64,000 nucleotides of DNA, from contig NZ_NXGA01000001.1 in NCBI RefSeq assembly GCF_002802965.1, positions 3,443,342 to 3,507,341 of the forward strand, written 5' to 3'. This DNA comes from Sporolactobacillus pectinivorans (lineage in GTDB: Bacteria > Bacillota > Bacilli > Bacillales > Sporolactobacillaceae). Position numbers and translations under genes: made by a program. The stretch's first letter is position 1; each line of letters starts with the position of its first letter. Of this stretch, positions 6,929 through 16,504 are shown in pieces. Under the pieces are notes generated by a model. That model did no database searches and had not been told where the DNA came from. It saw only the letters and a list, made by a program, of their open reading frames with translations.

Positions 6929-9226
6929 CTACTTGTTTTTCTGTATCGCTGCCGCCGCTTCACCGTTACTGACAGATACAGATGCCTGCTGGTTGTTAGC
7001 TGGGAACTCCGCTTTTTCCATCATGTCTTTCAACCAGAGCTCTGATTCTTCAGGCAGAGATCCGTCAGAGTAGAATTTTTGAATGCGCGCGCAGGCCGGC
7101 GGATAACCAAGTTCCGCCGAAAGCAGTAAATAATGAATGCCCTCTTCCGAGTCCTGTTTCACAGCTTCTCCATCGAATTCCCCTTTGCTCCGCATCTCCG
7201 CTAATGTGTACATCGCTTCAGGATTATGAAGTGAAACGGCCTTCCCAATCAATTCGATCCCGCGTTTCGGATTTCTGTCAACGCCGAGTCCTTTGCCATA
7301 GGCCATCCCCACCTGGTAAATAGCGGGGCTGTAATTCTGAGCCGCACTGCGGAAAAGATAGTCCATAGCATCCTGTGCCGGAATATCCAAATCGGCATTT
7401 TCCTCGCTGTTCCCAAGCACCCAAATCTCGTACTGTGCCTCCGGAGAAGACTGGGCTGCCTTCAGAAGCCATTTATAAGCCCGTTCCCTGTTCGGTTGTA
7501 CATTTTTTAAGGATTTATAGCCTGAAACATAATACTGGTAAAGAGCGAACTGCGCTTCCGGAAATCCATTGCCTGCCGCTTCATCCAGCAATTTTTTTGC
7601 TTTGTTTGTATCCGGACGCACGTAGAATCCATCCAGCAATACATTGGCTAGTCTGTACATAGCCGGTGCATAACCGCTCCCTGCGGAGTTTTCCAGATAG
7701 CGGATTACTTCCCGATGTTCCATCAGCATCTGATTCCCATGTTCATACTTGTCCACAATCAGAAGGCATGCTTTCGGATTACCGGCTTCAGCATATTTTC
7801 TGAGCAGGCTAAATGCCTGATCATGGTCCTTTTCAAACAAAACGTCCTTATAAAATCCATGATTATAGCATTGATAAATCTTCAACTGCGCATCCCAGTT
7901 ATTATGGTCGGCAGCTTTGCTCATGTAGGAGAAACCCTCTTCGTTATCCTTTACTACACCTTTGCCATCAATGTAAAGATCCCCGATTCGCTCTTCTGCG
8001 GCCGGAAAACCATGGTCGGCCGCCAGTTTCAGCCATTCCCACGCATCTTTCGGGTCAGTCAGAAACTGATTTCCGTGTTCATAAGCCTCCCACAGGTCAT
8101 ATGCCGCTTCGATGCTGCCATCTTCTGCTGCGGCGCGCAGCATGGAATGAGCGCGCTTTTTATCTTTTTGAATGCTCTGGCCCAGGCAGAGTCCGTCGTT
8201 ATAGATTTGATAAAGCAAATATTCAGCCAGCGGCTGCTTCGTATCTGCGGCTTTTCTTAACACCGACAGATAATCTTCCGCGTGCTCTTTAGAAATGAAT
8301 CCATAATTCTTTTGAAAAGCTTCAGCCAGGACGCGGACCGCCCGTTGCACGCCGTCTTCGGCAGCAGATTTTAGCCAGGAAAAAGCCAGATCTCTGTTGT
8401 ACGATTGACCCTGCGGCGAACAACTGAATATGTAAAGAAGCCATTTAGCCTCCGGATAACCCGCTTCAGCCAGCTGTTCACATTTTTCAAGTGAAGCGTC
8501 ATCGATAATCTTTTCCGGAATAGCTACAGGCCCTTTTTCTCCGATCGAAAGCGCTGAATCTCTTTTGATCTGTTCCAGGCACTGAAGCCACTTGCCCGAT
8601 TCATTTTTATCCTTGGAAACAAGGCGGCCATCATTATATAGCTCGTGCAATTTTCCGGCCGCATTGGCCGAACCTTTCTCAGCAAGTTCTTTCAAGAGTC
8701 TAATACTGCGCTCCAGCGATGTTTTTCGACCGGCATTGATTCCCATCCAATACCAAATCTTCTGAATCAGTTCTTCTTCAGGTATACCGCTTCTCAGGTA
8801 TTCCTCCATCAGCATGACATTATTCTGAACCAGTTTTCCTGCTTTCGTCCCGATCAAAGAGAGACTCGCGAAGGCGGCAATAGCACCTGTAGTTGAATTT
8901 TCCAGATTAATGCGCATAGCAATCAGGTCACCAAAGTGAAAAGGTGCGAAAAGAGTATAAGGGATTGAGACATCCATATTGTTCTTGCGCAGCGCCAGAG
9001 AATAATCAAATTCCCCTTCACCGTTCTGATAAGTGTCCTTTTTCAGCACATCCTGAACATGAAGCGGACGATTTCCCGGTTCACTGAAAAACTGAATGAA
9101 AACTCTTCGGTGAAACCTTTTCCTAAAGGATACGGGCGAACCATCCACAGCAATAGAAAACGCCAGTTCCGAATCACTATCGACCAAAGTTACTTTCAGC
9201 GTGCTGTCAATCATTAAATCTTCCAT
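6929..9226 (-). CDS. Sel1-repeat (TPR-like) protein
   Basis: A 765-residue protein. The first 130 or so residues form an unrecognised N-terminal domain rich in beta strands. From about residue 165 onward there are about a dozen Sel1-like repeats with the usual AEDGSIEAAYDLW, AADHGFPAAEERIGDLY and GNPKACLLIVDKY type signatures, often with short insertions naming a repeat-specific DGK or DG turn. Sel1 repeats build solenoids for protein-protein contacts. No signal peptide or membrane segment is seen, so it is probably cytoplasmic. It is alone on its strand, and there is no partner that reveals its client. Confidence 0.85.
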   Translation of the reverse strand: MEDLMIDSTLKVTLVDSDSELAFSIAVDGSPVSFRKRFHRRVFIQFFSEPGNRPLHVQDVLKKDTYQNGEGEFDYSLALRKNNMDVSIPYTLFAPFHFGDLIAMRINLENSTTGAIAAFASLSLIGTKAGKLVQNNVMLMEEYLRSGIPEEELIQKIWYWMGINAGRKTSLERSIRLLKELAEKGSANAAGKLHELYNDGRLVSKDKNESGKWLQCLEQIKRDSALSIGEKGPVAIPEKIIDDASLEKCEQLAEAGYPEAKWLLYIFSCSPQGQSYNRDLAFSWLKSAAEDGVQRAVRVLAEAFQKNYGFISKEHAEDYLSVLRKAADTKQPLAEYLLYQIYNDGLCLGQSIQKDKKRAHSMLRAAAEDGSIEAAYDLWEAYEHGNQFLTDPKDAWEWLKLAADHGFPAAEERIGDLYIDGKGVVKDNEEGFSYMSKAADHNNWDAQLKIYQCYNHGFYKDVLFEKDHDQAFSLLRKYAEAGNPKACLLIVDKYEHGNQMLMEHREVIRYLENSAGSGYAPAMYRLANVLLDGFYVRPDTNKAKKLLDEAAGNGFPEAQFALYQYYVSGYKSLKNVQPNRERAYKWLLKAAQSSPEAQYEIWVLGNSEENADLDIPAQDAMDYLFRSAAQNYSPAIYQVGMAYGKGLGVDRNPKRGIELIGKAVSLHNPEAMYTLAEMRSKGEFDGEAVKQDSEEGIHYLLLSAELGYPPACARIQKFYSDGSLPEESELWLKDMMEKAEFPANNQQASVSVSNGEAAAAIQKNK

Positions 9227-9437
9227 TCGATCCCTCTTCTTGACCCGGAAAGAGTGATGCTAAGTTTTCCGAGAAAAAATATTTCCTACACTACATAATT
9301 AATTTTAAGCGAATTTCTGTGGAAGTCTACTAAATGAAGCATGGATAATTTTTCTAACGCGGGATGGGATCATCTGCCTATTTGCGCGAATAACGTGATA
9401 AAAAAGTATGGTTTTATATAATCACGGATCCTCTTCC

Positions 9438-10511
9438 TCAAAACTTATTAATCCTATCTGCATCAAGAGATTTAAGAATCTCAGTCACCAAATTTAAGGC
9501 GGATACATAATCCTCAAAAGCTACGTAGCAATATGGCGTATGCGCATATCTGACCGGAATACCGATCACAACCGTTGGGGTCCCCTGATACAGATTAATC
9601 GCCGCGCCGTCATTCCCGCCTCCCGTTCTTACCGCCCTCTGAGCTTTGATTCCTTTTTGTTTCGCGAGATTCAGACAGTACGCCTGAAATCCGGGATTCA
9701 CAATAATAGACCGGTCATAGTCGCGAAGCATCGGTCCCCTTCTCATTCCGGTTTGAATCATATAATTCTCAACGACTGTATCATCAGCAGGCGGACCTTC
9801 GAGAACAATAGACAAGTCCGGCTTAATTCTCCTGACCGTAATCTGCGCCCCCCGATCGCCAACCTCTTCCTGAGCGGACAGAGAAGCGACCACATCGACA
9901 TCAAGTGCTTGACCGTTCAGTTCCTGTAATGTATCGACGAGGCAAGCCGTGCCGATCCGATTGTCAAAAGCTTTACCCATTAACAGATCCTTATCTTTTA
10001 GATAGTCAAAGGCAACGTCAGGGACCACCGGCGCTCCGATATCAATTTTAAAATCATTCATCACTTCTTCAGCCGAAGTAGCGCCGACATCTATGGACAT
10101 ATCGGCAACCTGCGGCAGCTTTTTGCGATCCTCAACCGTCATAAAATGGGGCGGTGTACTCGTGATCACTGCCGGGATATACTCTCCATCCCGATTGCGA
10201 ACCCTGACTTTTTGAGCCGGAATAGTGATTGCGGACCAGCCGCCAATGGTCACAAATCTCAATGTTCCATTCGGTTTGATGGCCTGGACCATAAAACCGA
10301 CTTCATCGCTGTGCGCGTCGACTTGAACAACCGGTTTGTTTCCACTGTTCCCGCCGCGTTCAACAATAACATTGCGCATATGATCTTCACTGACTTTTCC
10401 AAAATCCTGTACAGCTTTTGAAAAGATGCTTGTTACTTCATTCTCGAAGCCTGAAACACCGTTCGCGTTTGATAATGCTTCAATTAATCTTAAAGACTTC
10501 TGCTTGTCCAA
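9438..10511 (-). CDS. M42 family metallopeptidase (glutamyl aminopeptidase-like)
   Basis: A dinuclear-metal aminopeptidase of about 357 residues. Metal-ligand motifs are visible: VDAHSDEVGFM (His), GKAFDNRIGTA (Asp), SAQEEVGDRGA (Glu pair) and RYAHTPYCYV (His). M42 enzymes form large tetrahedral assemblies that trim peptides in the cytosol. The frame is open to 10550, but a ribosome binding site GGAGGGGG lies inside that extension (it would encode PGGG), 6 bases before a TTG at 10511. I therefore take TTG 10511 as the start. Confidence 0.85.
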   Translation of the reverse strand: MDKQKSLRLIEALSNANGVSGFENEVTSIFSKAVQDFGKVSEDHMRNVIVERGGNSGNKPVVQVDAHSDEVGFMVQAIKPNGTLRFVTIGGWSAITIPAQKVRVRNRDGEYIPAVITSTPPHFMTVEDRKKLPQVADMSIDVGATSAEEVMNDFKIDIGAPVVPDVAFDYLKDKDLLMGKAFDNRIGTACLVDTLQELNGQALDVDVVASLSAQEEVGDRGAQITVRRIKPDLSIVLEGPPADDTVVENYMIQTGMRRGPMLRDYDRSIIVNPGFQAYCLNLAKQKGIKAQRAVRTGGGNDGAAINLYQGTPTVVIGIPVRYAHTPYCYVAFEDYVSALNLVTEILKSLDADRINKF

Positions 10512-10572
10512 TTTTCTGCCCCCTCCAGGAACGATCCTGGATTTATCCACTTGAACGTATTATAAACTTCGC

Positions 10573-10972
10573 TTAACCCGGCAAATTTCCGTCAGCAAAT
10601 CGATTATCATGGCAGATTAATTGCCATGAAATACCGAACTGATCCTGAACCCAGCCAAATTTTTTGCTAAAAAAATAATCAGCCAGCTCCACGAACACTC
10701 CTCAGCTATCTGATAACTTCTCAAATCAATCTCATTTTCCGTATCACAATTCATAGAAAATGAAAGTGCAAACGAAAAATTATGTTTTACGCTACTGTCA
10801 TTACACATGAATTTCTGTCCTTTTAATGAAAAGGCGACCGCTTCCATATTATCCTTTTCTCCAAAATCATCAGCGGCGTAATGATTCAGACTGAGGGCCC
10901 TGGAATCTTCAATGAGAGACGTGTACAAATTCAGTGCCTCTTCGCGATGGATTGGGAACATCCGTTTTTCAT
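10573..10972 (-). pseudogene. Frameshifted VOC/PhnB-like gene
   Basis: Three reading frames must be joined to recover a protein of the PhnB-type VOC (glyoxalase fold) family. The true start is ATG at 10972 with an excellent AGGAGG 8 bases upstream, but that frame stops after 13 codons. The next frame encodes EEALNLYTSLI, MEAVAFSLKGQKFM and FALSFSMNCDTENEIDL. The C-terminal signature VQDQFGISWQL lies in a third frame that ends at 10573. At least two frameshifts make this a decayed gene, or less likely a run of sequencing errors. Confidence 0.75.
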
Positions 10973-11122
10973 TTCAGATTACCTCCTACAGGGTGTGAAA
11001 TGGCTATATACCATTTTCCAACTTTTGTAGAAACTTCATTTCCGTTAATTTATTCAATCCAACGATCTTTTACCCTAGCTGCACGTCAATTGATCTTTAA
11101 CGCATACGTGTCTCAGGAAAGT

Positions 11123-11774
11123 TCACTTGATTTTACTCAATTCATCGATGAAAGCTGGCCGACGTATGTACTCCTCTTTCAGCTTCCCGATTAATAAACC
11201 GGCCGCCGGTTTACCGCACGCCGTTTTGAACGTTCTGATTTTATGGCAGACTTGCCGATAATGGCTGCGGTTGCTGCTGTGTTCTGCTTCATTCTCAATG
11301 TATGCTGTAAAAATCCGTTTAACCTCAGCCGGATAGGGCTTCACAGGATAAGGATGGAGCGTTTCAATCTCGTAAAGATGATTCTTGCAATAATCCAGAA
11401 GCTTTTCATACTTTTTCTCTTGAATCAGGATCTGAACATAAGTATTTGACGGACTGGCTTTCATCTTCAGCAGTGAAAACGGCATCCTCGAGCATGTCCA
11501 GGCTCTGATTGATGACCTCTCCGGGTCCGCCGTCTGATTCATCACAGTATTGCAGCATGGCAACAACTTCCGGAAGAACAGCCAAGCACAATGAAGCAGC
11601 CAACCCGCTGTTTCCCTTGTCCAGTTCGGTCCGGGCGTTTCCCAGAACCGTATCCGCACCTTCAAGTGCCTGATCCACCCGATTCCAGTCAATAAAACCG
11701 AAGTCTCCCTCTGCCCGTCGGATGGAGCCGGCAATTAATTTGCGGCTTTCTTTGAGCAGTGATTCTGGAACCAA
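11123..11774 (-). pseudogene. Truncated and frameshifted helical-protein remnant (SWIM zinc-finger protein C-terminus-like)
   Basis: Two frames carry one protein: VPESLLKESRKLIAGSIRRA to AVFTAEDESQ (11774 down to about 11450) continues after a frameshift as SNTYVQILIQEKKYEKLLDY to the end EYIRRPAFIDELSKIK at 11123. The C-terminus resembles the tail of SWIM zinc-finger proteins of Bacillales. No SWIM motif is present and nothing upstream encodes the N-terminal part, so the gene is truncated as well as frameshifted. The family assignment is tentative; the two-frame continuity is clear. Confidence 0.6.
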
Positions 11775-11807
11775 TCTTAAAAAAATTATGCTGAACGCAT
11801 AAAAAAA

Positions 11808-12650
11808 TTAATCTTCCTCTACTTTTCTTAAATGTCGAAACATCTGCCACATGAATAAAAAACAAACCATGGTAAAAACAACAAAAACAATAATCGTTGG
11901 CCAAGTGTTCGAAACCATAATTACCATAGAAGCAATCAGCAGCAAAATGATATTGATATTGGTCATAACCGCAAAAACGATCATCATCGGAGCAAGCAAA
12001 TAACCCAGCGATTTCTTTTTCAGCAGCATAATCGCTGAAATAAATATAAGCGGCAGGTAGAAAGATAAATCCAGTGCGTGAACCGGATTCGTCAATAACC
12101 CGTCTTTCGTGATACTCTCCGGGGCCTGATTGATCAGCGCTGCCGGCAGTGACTGAGACAGCCATAGCAAAGTGAACAGTGCGGCAATCACAATCAGAAA
12201 AATGCCGACAGCCTTTACCGGTACTCGATCTGTAAACCAGCTTTTAAAATCCACGGTCAAATTTTTTATAAAAAAATAAATGACCGAGTAAATCGACAAT
12301 CCGAGGATGGCGCAATAAACATGAAACAGGAAATTGAAATGCAGGGCAAAGCTGTAGATCACAAACGCGTATACATTAGTGATCATGACCCCGGTCCAAA
12401 TGATCTTGCCAACTCTATTGCCTTTTGAAGCAAAAAAAGCGGACAGGATCAAGGCAGGCACCGTGACAAATAAGTTTGAAAAGTCCTGGCCGATTGTCTG
12501 GGAAAACCAGTCAATCGTTTCTCTCGAATAGATTCCCTGATAGAAAATACCGATGCTGCTTGTCACAGCCATGAGGATAACAATGGGCAATGTAAAATAG
12601 ATAAAACTTTTGTCAGTTTTAAGTGCATTTGTTTTATGGGCCACCTTCAT
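11808..12650 (-). CDS. Polytopic membrane protein, function unknown
   Basis: A 280-residue integral membrane protein with about eight to nine hydrophobic helices (for example FTLPIVILMAVTSSIGIFY near the start and TIIVFVVFTMVCFLFMW near the end). A short basic C-terminus RHLRKVEED follows. I do not recognise the family. Its start overlaps the stop of the MarR-type regulator by four bases (ATGA), so it is translated from the same message and is the probable target of that regulator. Transport or drug tolerance is a reasonable guess from that context only. Confidence 0.75.
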   Translation of the reverse strand: MKVAHKTNALKTDKSFIYFTLPIVILMAVTSSIGIFYQGIYSRETIDWFSQTIGQDFSNLFVTVPALILSAFFASKGNRVGKIIWTGVMITNVYAFVIYSFALHFNFLFHVYCAILGLSIYSVIYFFIKNLTVDFKSWFTDRVPVKAVGIFLIVIAALFTLLWLSQSLPAALINQAPESITKDGLLTNPVHALDLSFYLPLIFISAIMLLKKKSLGYLLAPMMIVFAVMTNINIILLLIASMVIMVSNTWPTIIVFVVFTMVCFLFMWQMFRHLRKVEED

Positions 12651-13108
12651 TCTCCTTTATCCATAAATCTAATATTCTCCAGCACCTTCTGCATTGCTCG
12701 CCTCGCCGCACTCAGATCGTCTTGATTGACGTCTCTGAACAAAGCCTGAGTAAAGGCCGTTCCTTCTTCTCTCAGTTTCCCCCAGAAATCCTTGCTCCGT
12801 TCAGTCAGTTTGATCCGGATGGCGCGCCCATCGTTTTTGTCTCTTTCAAGAAGCAGCAATCCCTTTTGTTCCAGTTTTAAAGCGATCTGTTTCACATTCT
12901 GATGGGAGCTCCCCATCTCCTTCGCCGCGTCTTTGATTGTTGGCGGTTCATCAAACAGATTGTCAATCACAATCGACAGAAACCACTGCTTTGTCGTTAC
13001 GTCAAACTTTTTGAATTCCCGCTCAAGCAGCGTATCCATGCGATTCGCCGCGACAAAAATAAAGCCAAAAAGAAATTGCTGATCTGACATCAGGTCGAGT
13101 TTGTTCAA
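12647..13108 (-). CDS. MarR family transcriptional regulator
   Basis: About 153 residues with a winged helix: TIKDAAKEMGSSHQNVKQIA (helix-turn-helix), LEQKGLLLLERDKNDGRAIR (wing with the D-x-R-x-x motif) and a C-terminal dimerisation helix. The frame is open to 13126, but GGAGGAA lies 7 bases before a TTG at 13108, so the start is taken there. It is the first gene of a two-gene operon with the downstream membrane protein. A short palindrome just upstream of the ribosome binding site is a likely self-operator. Confidence 0.85.
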   Translation of the reverse strand: MNKLDLMSDQQFLFGFIFVAANRMDTLLEREFKKFDVTTKQWFLSIVIDNLFDEPPTIKDAAKEMGSSHQNVKQIALKLEQKGLLLLERDKNDGRAIRIKLTERSKDFWGKLREEGTAFTQALFRDVNQDDLSAARRAMQKVLENIRFMDKGE

Positions 13109-13129
13109 TTCATTTCCTCCATGCAAAAA

Positions 13130-13141
13130 GTAATGTATTAC
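13130..13141. promoter_or_regulatory. Palindromic operator candidate for the MarR-type gene
   Basis: A perfect 12-bp palindrome GTAATGTATTAC lies 22 bases upstream of the TTG start; a related half-site GATTAC follows about 14 bases further upstream. MarR dimers bind such AT-rich palindromes near their own promoters. The binding is inferred, not shown. Confidence 0.5.
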
Positions 13142-13331
13142 CTATGTAGATAATAGATTACCTTTTTTATAAAAAATATCAAGTTTTTTTGTGCATTCGA
13201 ATTTGTTTTATCGTGTTTTTTTTATAGATGCCACTTAATCCTTCTTGCTCAATCAATGAGGACTATTTGATACTCTCTTCTAGCCTACGCTTCCATTTTC
13301 AAGAAGTCTTCCAACAGAAAATCTCATTTGA

Positions 13332-14189
13332 TTATCCATGATAAAAAACATTTAATTCTTGCCAAGTTTTCTCCAATGCTTCTAACCGTTCATAGAAATG
13401 GTTTCCTTTTTCCTTCCCTATACTGATAATGAGAGCATTGATCAAGCTAAGTGGTGCGACAAATGAATCAATAAATGATGGAATCCGGCTGGGTGCAGTC
13501 AAGGCGACATCTGCATAAGGAATCAGCGGTGATAATAAATTATCTGTAATAGCTATCGTTGTTGCCCCGTTTGTTTTTGCATACGAAAATATCTTAATAG
13601 TTGTATTTGTATAACGTGAAAAACTTATCGCAATTATCACATCCATTTTTGAAAGGTGATTTAGCTTTTCAGCATTTTTCTCAACGGACTGTATTAATTC
13701 AACATTATCTAACATGATATTTAAATAATATTGTAGAAATAATCCTAATGATACCGCACTTCGATTTGCTATAATATAGATACGCTTTGCTTTTAGCAAT
13801 GTATCCACCGTTTTCTGGAAAGCATCAACGTCAATGCGATCAATTAACAATTTAATGTTGTCTATATCATCTTTCATTATTTCACGGATACCCAAATCTT
13901 TTTCATCATAAACATCGTTAGTCATGCGCAATCTCTCTGTTGTAGTCAATTGTTCCTGAACAGAAGTCTGCATGGCTTGTTGTAGTTCAACATACCCTGA
14001 AAAGTGCAAATAATTTGCAAAACGCACGATCGTTGCATCGCTAACATTGGCAAGTTTGGCTAACTTTTTCACGGTCAAAAAAGGTACTGTATTAGGATTT
14101 TCTAAAATATAGCGAGCTATTTTAAGATGTGCTTTGCTCATTTTGGGGATATTCTCAGCAATATATTGGTATACGTTCAATTTTGTCAA
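13332..14189 (-). CDS. RpiR family transcriptional regulator
   Basis: About 285 residues: an N-terminal RpiR helix-turn-helix (FLTVKKLAKLANVSDATIVRF, about residues 35-55) and a C-terminal SIS sugar-isomerase domain from about residue 125 (RIYIIANRSAVSLGLFLQYY, DVIIAISFSRYTNTTIK). SIS domains sense phosphosugars or related small molecules. GGAGGAG lies 7 bases before a TTG at 14189, inside a longer open frame that begins at 14213; the TTG start is preferred. It follows the importer/aminotransferase operon on the same strand and is the obvious candidate to control it. Confidence 0.85.
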   Translation of the reverse strand: MTKLNVYQYIAENIPKMSKAHLKIARYILENPNTVPFLTVKKLAKLANVSDATIVRFANYLHFSGYVELQQAMQTSVQEQLTTTERLRMTNDVYDEKDLGIREIMKDDIDNIKLLIDRIDVDAFQKTVDTLLKAKRIYIIANRSAVSLGLFLQYYLNIMLDNVELIQSVEKNAEKLNHLSKMDVIIAISFSRYTNTTIKIFSYAKTNGATTIAITDNLLSPLIPYADVALTAPSRIPSFIDSFVAPLSLINALIISIGKEKGNHFYERLEALEKTWQELNVFYHG

Positions 14190-14262
14190 AGAACTTCTCC
14201 TCCAGTTGCCCATAAATGAAACCTCAAATTACACTTTATTTTATAGCAATCTATCTTATAAA

Positions 14263-14294
14263 ACTAGGGGGGCAAAAGAATTTACCCCCCTAGT
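14263..14294 (-). terminator. Intrinsic terminator after the aminotransferase gene
   Basis: A perfect 10-bp inverted repeat ACTAGGGGGG/CCCCCCTAGT with a 12-base loop, followed on the minus strand by TTTATAAG. It separates the importer operon from the RpiR gene. The short T-run makes it moderate as a terminator; a binding site cannot be excluded. Confidence 0.65.
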
Positions 14295-14331
14295 GTATCA
14301 TGCTGTTTAGAAATAATGCGGTTATCAATGG

Positions 14332-15702
14332 TTACGAAAAATATGATAAAGCAATCTCATGAGCTTCAACTGTTTTATTAATATCATCAATATCGTGGAC
14401 GCAGGACACAGAATATCGAGTTAGCGGTTTTACATAAATTCCCAATTCTAACAGTTTATAATCAATTTCTTTTCTCAAGTTCATGTTTGCATAGGCCATA
14501 TCTCGATAGTTATGGACAGGATGATCCGTTAAAACAACATTGAATATGCTGCCCATCCCAATGGTTTGCATAGGGATGTCGTGTTTTCGATAGACTGCCT
14601 CAAGTTTTTTGCGCAACAGCATTGTATGATCTATGAGATTTTTCATGACATCCTTTTCTCCCAATTCTGTAATGGTTGCTAAGCCGGCTTTAAGTACAAC
14701 TGGATGGCCATTATAGGTTCCGCTGTGAAACAAAATATCCGTTTTATTCTTACTTTTGGACTCACCGGCAAGAATGTCCGCCCCATTAGTCGGCGATAGC
14801 ATGTTCATTATTTCTTTTTTCCCACCGACTGCACCGATTGGAAATCCGCCACCCAAGACCTTGCCTAGTGTTGTAATATCGGGCTTGATATTAAATTCCC
14901 CTTGCACACTACCTGAAAGCATACGAAAACCAGTCTTTACCTCATCCATGATAAGCACAATATTCAATTGATTTGTTAATACGCGTAATTTTTCCATAAA
15001 CAACTTGTCAGCAGGAATAAAACCACCAAGTATGGGTTCCATGATCAAAGCCCCGATTTCATCTGAGTGTTCCCGAAGAATCTTCTCAGTAGCCTCATAA
15101 TCATTGAAGGGCAGGATTACAGTATTTTTAACATAATAGTCAGGTATACCTTTTGAATCTGGAATTGCATTTGGTGATGATTCTTGCCCTGCTTCTGAAA
15201 TATCTGGGTTTACACTGATCAAGACACGATCAAAGCCGCCGTGATAATGACCTTCGAATTTAGCTATTTTTGGTTTCCCTGTATAAGCGAACGCGAGTCG
15301 AGTGGCCAACAGAGTTGCTTCTGTACCAGAATTAGTAAACCTGACACTTTCTATACTCGGAAAAAAATCAATAATTTTCTCAGCCATCTGAGCTTCCAAA
15401 CAGTGAGGTGTCCCAAAAATTGTCGTTCCTGTTGTCTCCATTTGCGCTTCAACAGCTGAAATAATTTCAGGGTATCCATGGCCAAAAATCAGTGCCCCAT
15501 TGCAAAGCAGGTAGTCAATATATTCATTACCATCAAGATCATACAACTTACTGCCATGCCCCTTCTCCATCGTGATTGGATATGGAGGAAAATACTTGAT
15601 ATTTGCAGCTACTCCTCCGGGGATGACTTTACGTGCACGTTCAAAATAGGCTCTAGATTTTTTTGTTTTATTTATTAACTCTGATGTTTCATTCTCCAAC
15701 AT
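14332..15702 (-). CDS. Class III aminotransferase (glutamate-1-semialdehyde aminomutase-like)
   Basis: A 456-residue PLP enzyme of aminotransferase class III. Visible motifs are VRFTNSGTEATLLATRLA (PLP phosphate contact), LIMDEVKTGFR (Asp that holds the pyridine nitrogen) and ITTLGKVLGGGFPIGAVGG, which contains the Schiff-base lysine. It is longer than HemL (about 430) and lies with an amino-acid importer rather than hem genes, so a catabolic aminotransferase acting on an omega-amino acid or a related amino compound is more likely than tetrapyrrole synthesis. Its start overlaps the end of the upstream amidase gene by 14 bases. Confidence 0.85.
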   Translation of the reverse strand: MLENETSELINKTKKSRAYFERARKVIPGGVAANIKYFPPYPITMEKGHGSKLYDLDGNEYIDYLLCNGALIFGHGYPEIISAVEAQMETTGTTIFGTPHCLEAQMAEKIIDFFPSIESVRFTNSGTEATLLATRLAFAYTGKPKIAKFEGHYHGGFDRVLISVNPDISEAGQESSPNAIPDSKGIPDYYVKNTVILPFNDYEATEKILREHSDEIGALIMEPILGGFIPADKLFMEKLRVLTNQLNIVLIMDEVKTGFRMLSGSVQGEFNIKPDITTLGKVLGGGFPIGAVGGKKEIMNMLSPTNGADILAGESKSKNKTDILFHSGTYNGHPVVLKAGLATITELGEKDVMKNLIDHTMLLRKKLEAVYRKHDIPMQTIGMGSIFNVVLTDHPVHNYRDMAYANMNLRKEIDYKLLELGIYVKPLTRYSVSCVHDIDDINKTVEAHEIALSYFS

Positions 15703-16483
15703 TAATATTACCTCCAGGTGTTAACGATCGGTCATATTCCTCAAGGTAGGGAATCATTTTTCTGGTCTCTTGTATTTTGTCAAAATCTATATTAAAAATT
15801 AATATATCTTCCGTATCGCCAGGCGATTCACAAAGAATATTGCCCAATGGAGAAACAAACTTTGACTTACCACAACTGCCTTCGTTTATGGTATTTACAC
15901 CCAAGACAAATACTGTGTTATCTAATGCTCTGGCAGGGAGCTGGATATCCCATCTTGATTGTGCTGGGATACTCCAGACTGAAGGGACGATAATAATTTG
16001 AGCGCCTTGGAGTGTAAGTAGACGGCTGGGTTCGGGAAATTCGATATCATAACAAATTAATACACCTATCCTTCCAATTGATGTATCAACGGGAACGTAC
16101 TGCCTCTTTCCAGCCGTAAAGATTTTTTGCTCACGACCCCAAAGAAAAGATTTTCGATATGTTTTTAAAATCAGCCCTGTTTTCTCAATGACAGCAAGTG
16201 ATATAAACAATGAACCTTTTTCACTTTCAACAAAGGGAACAATCAATACAACTTGCCATTCAAAGGCTATTTTTTGAAACTGCTCAATAGTATCTTTTGT
16301 AGATGCCGCTAGGGAGGCAAAAGTCTGTTTATCCAGGTAGTAACCTGTTGACCAGAGCTCAGGAAGAATTATAAATTCTGCTCCCTGCCGCCTTGCACGT
16401 TTCATCATATCCACGGCATGTATAAAGTTTTGCTCGACTTGTCCGGGGACAGAATGAATCTGAATAGCTGCAGCCTTAATCAA
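15689..16483 (-). CDS. Carbon-nitrogen hydrolase (nitrilase superfamily amidase)
   Basis: A 264-residue nitrilase-fold enzyme. The catalytic triad is visible in IILPELWSTGYYL (Glu), TYRKSFLWG (Lys) and GVLICYDIEFPEPSR (Cys). The family includes omega-amidases, N-carbamoyl amino acid hydrolases and other amidases; the length fits the small omega-amidase/YafV group. Placed between the importer ATPase and the aminotransferase, it probably hydrolyses the amide or carbamoyl group of the imported compound or of its transamination product. The precise substrate cannot be read from sequence. Confidence 0.85.
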   Translation of the reverse strand: MIKAAAIQIHSVPGQVEQNFIHAVDMMKRARRQGAEFIILPELWSTGYYLDKQTFASLAASTKDTIEQFQKIAFEWQVVLIVPFVESEKGSLFISLAVIEKTGLILKTYRKSFLWGREQKIFTAGKRQYVPVDTSIGRIGVLICYDIEFPEPSRLLTLQGAQIIIVPSVWSIPAQSRWDIQLPARALDNTVFVLGVNTINEGSCGKSKFVSPLGNILCESPGDTEDILIFNIDFDKIQETRKMIPYLEEYDRSLTPGGNINVGE

Positions 16484-16504
16484 GAGGAGTCCTCCTTTCT
16501 CAGG

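Noticed and set aside
14332..15702. hemL (glutamate-1-semialdehyde aminomutase)
   Set aside because: Context is an amino acid importer and an amidase, with no other tetrapyrrole gene, and the protein is longer than HemL.
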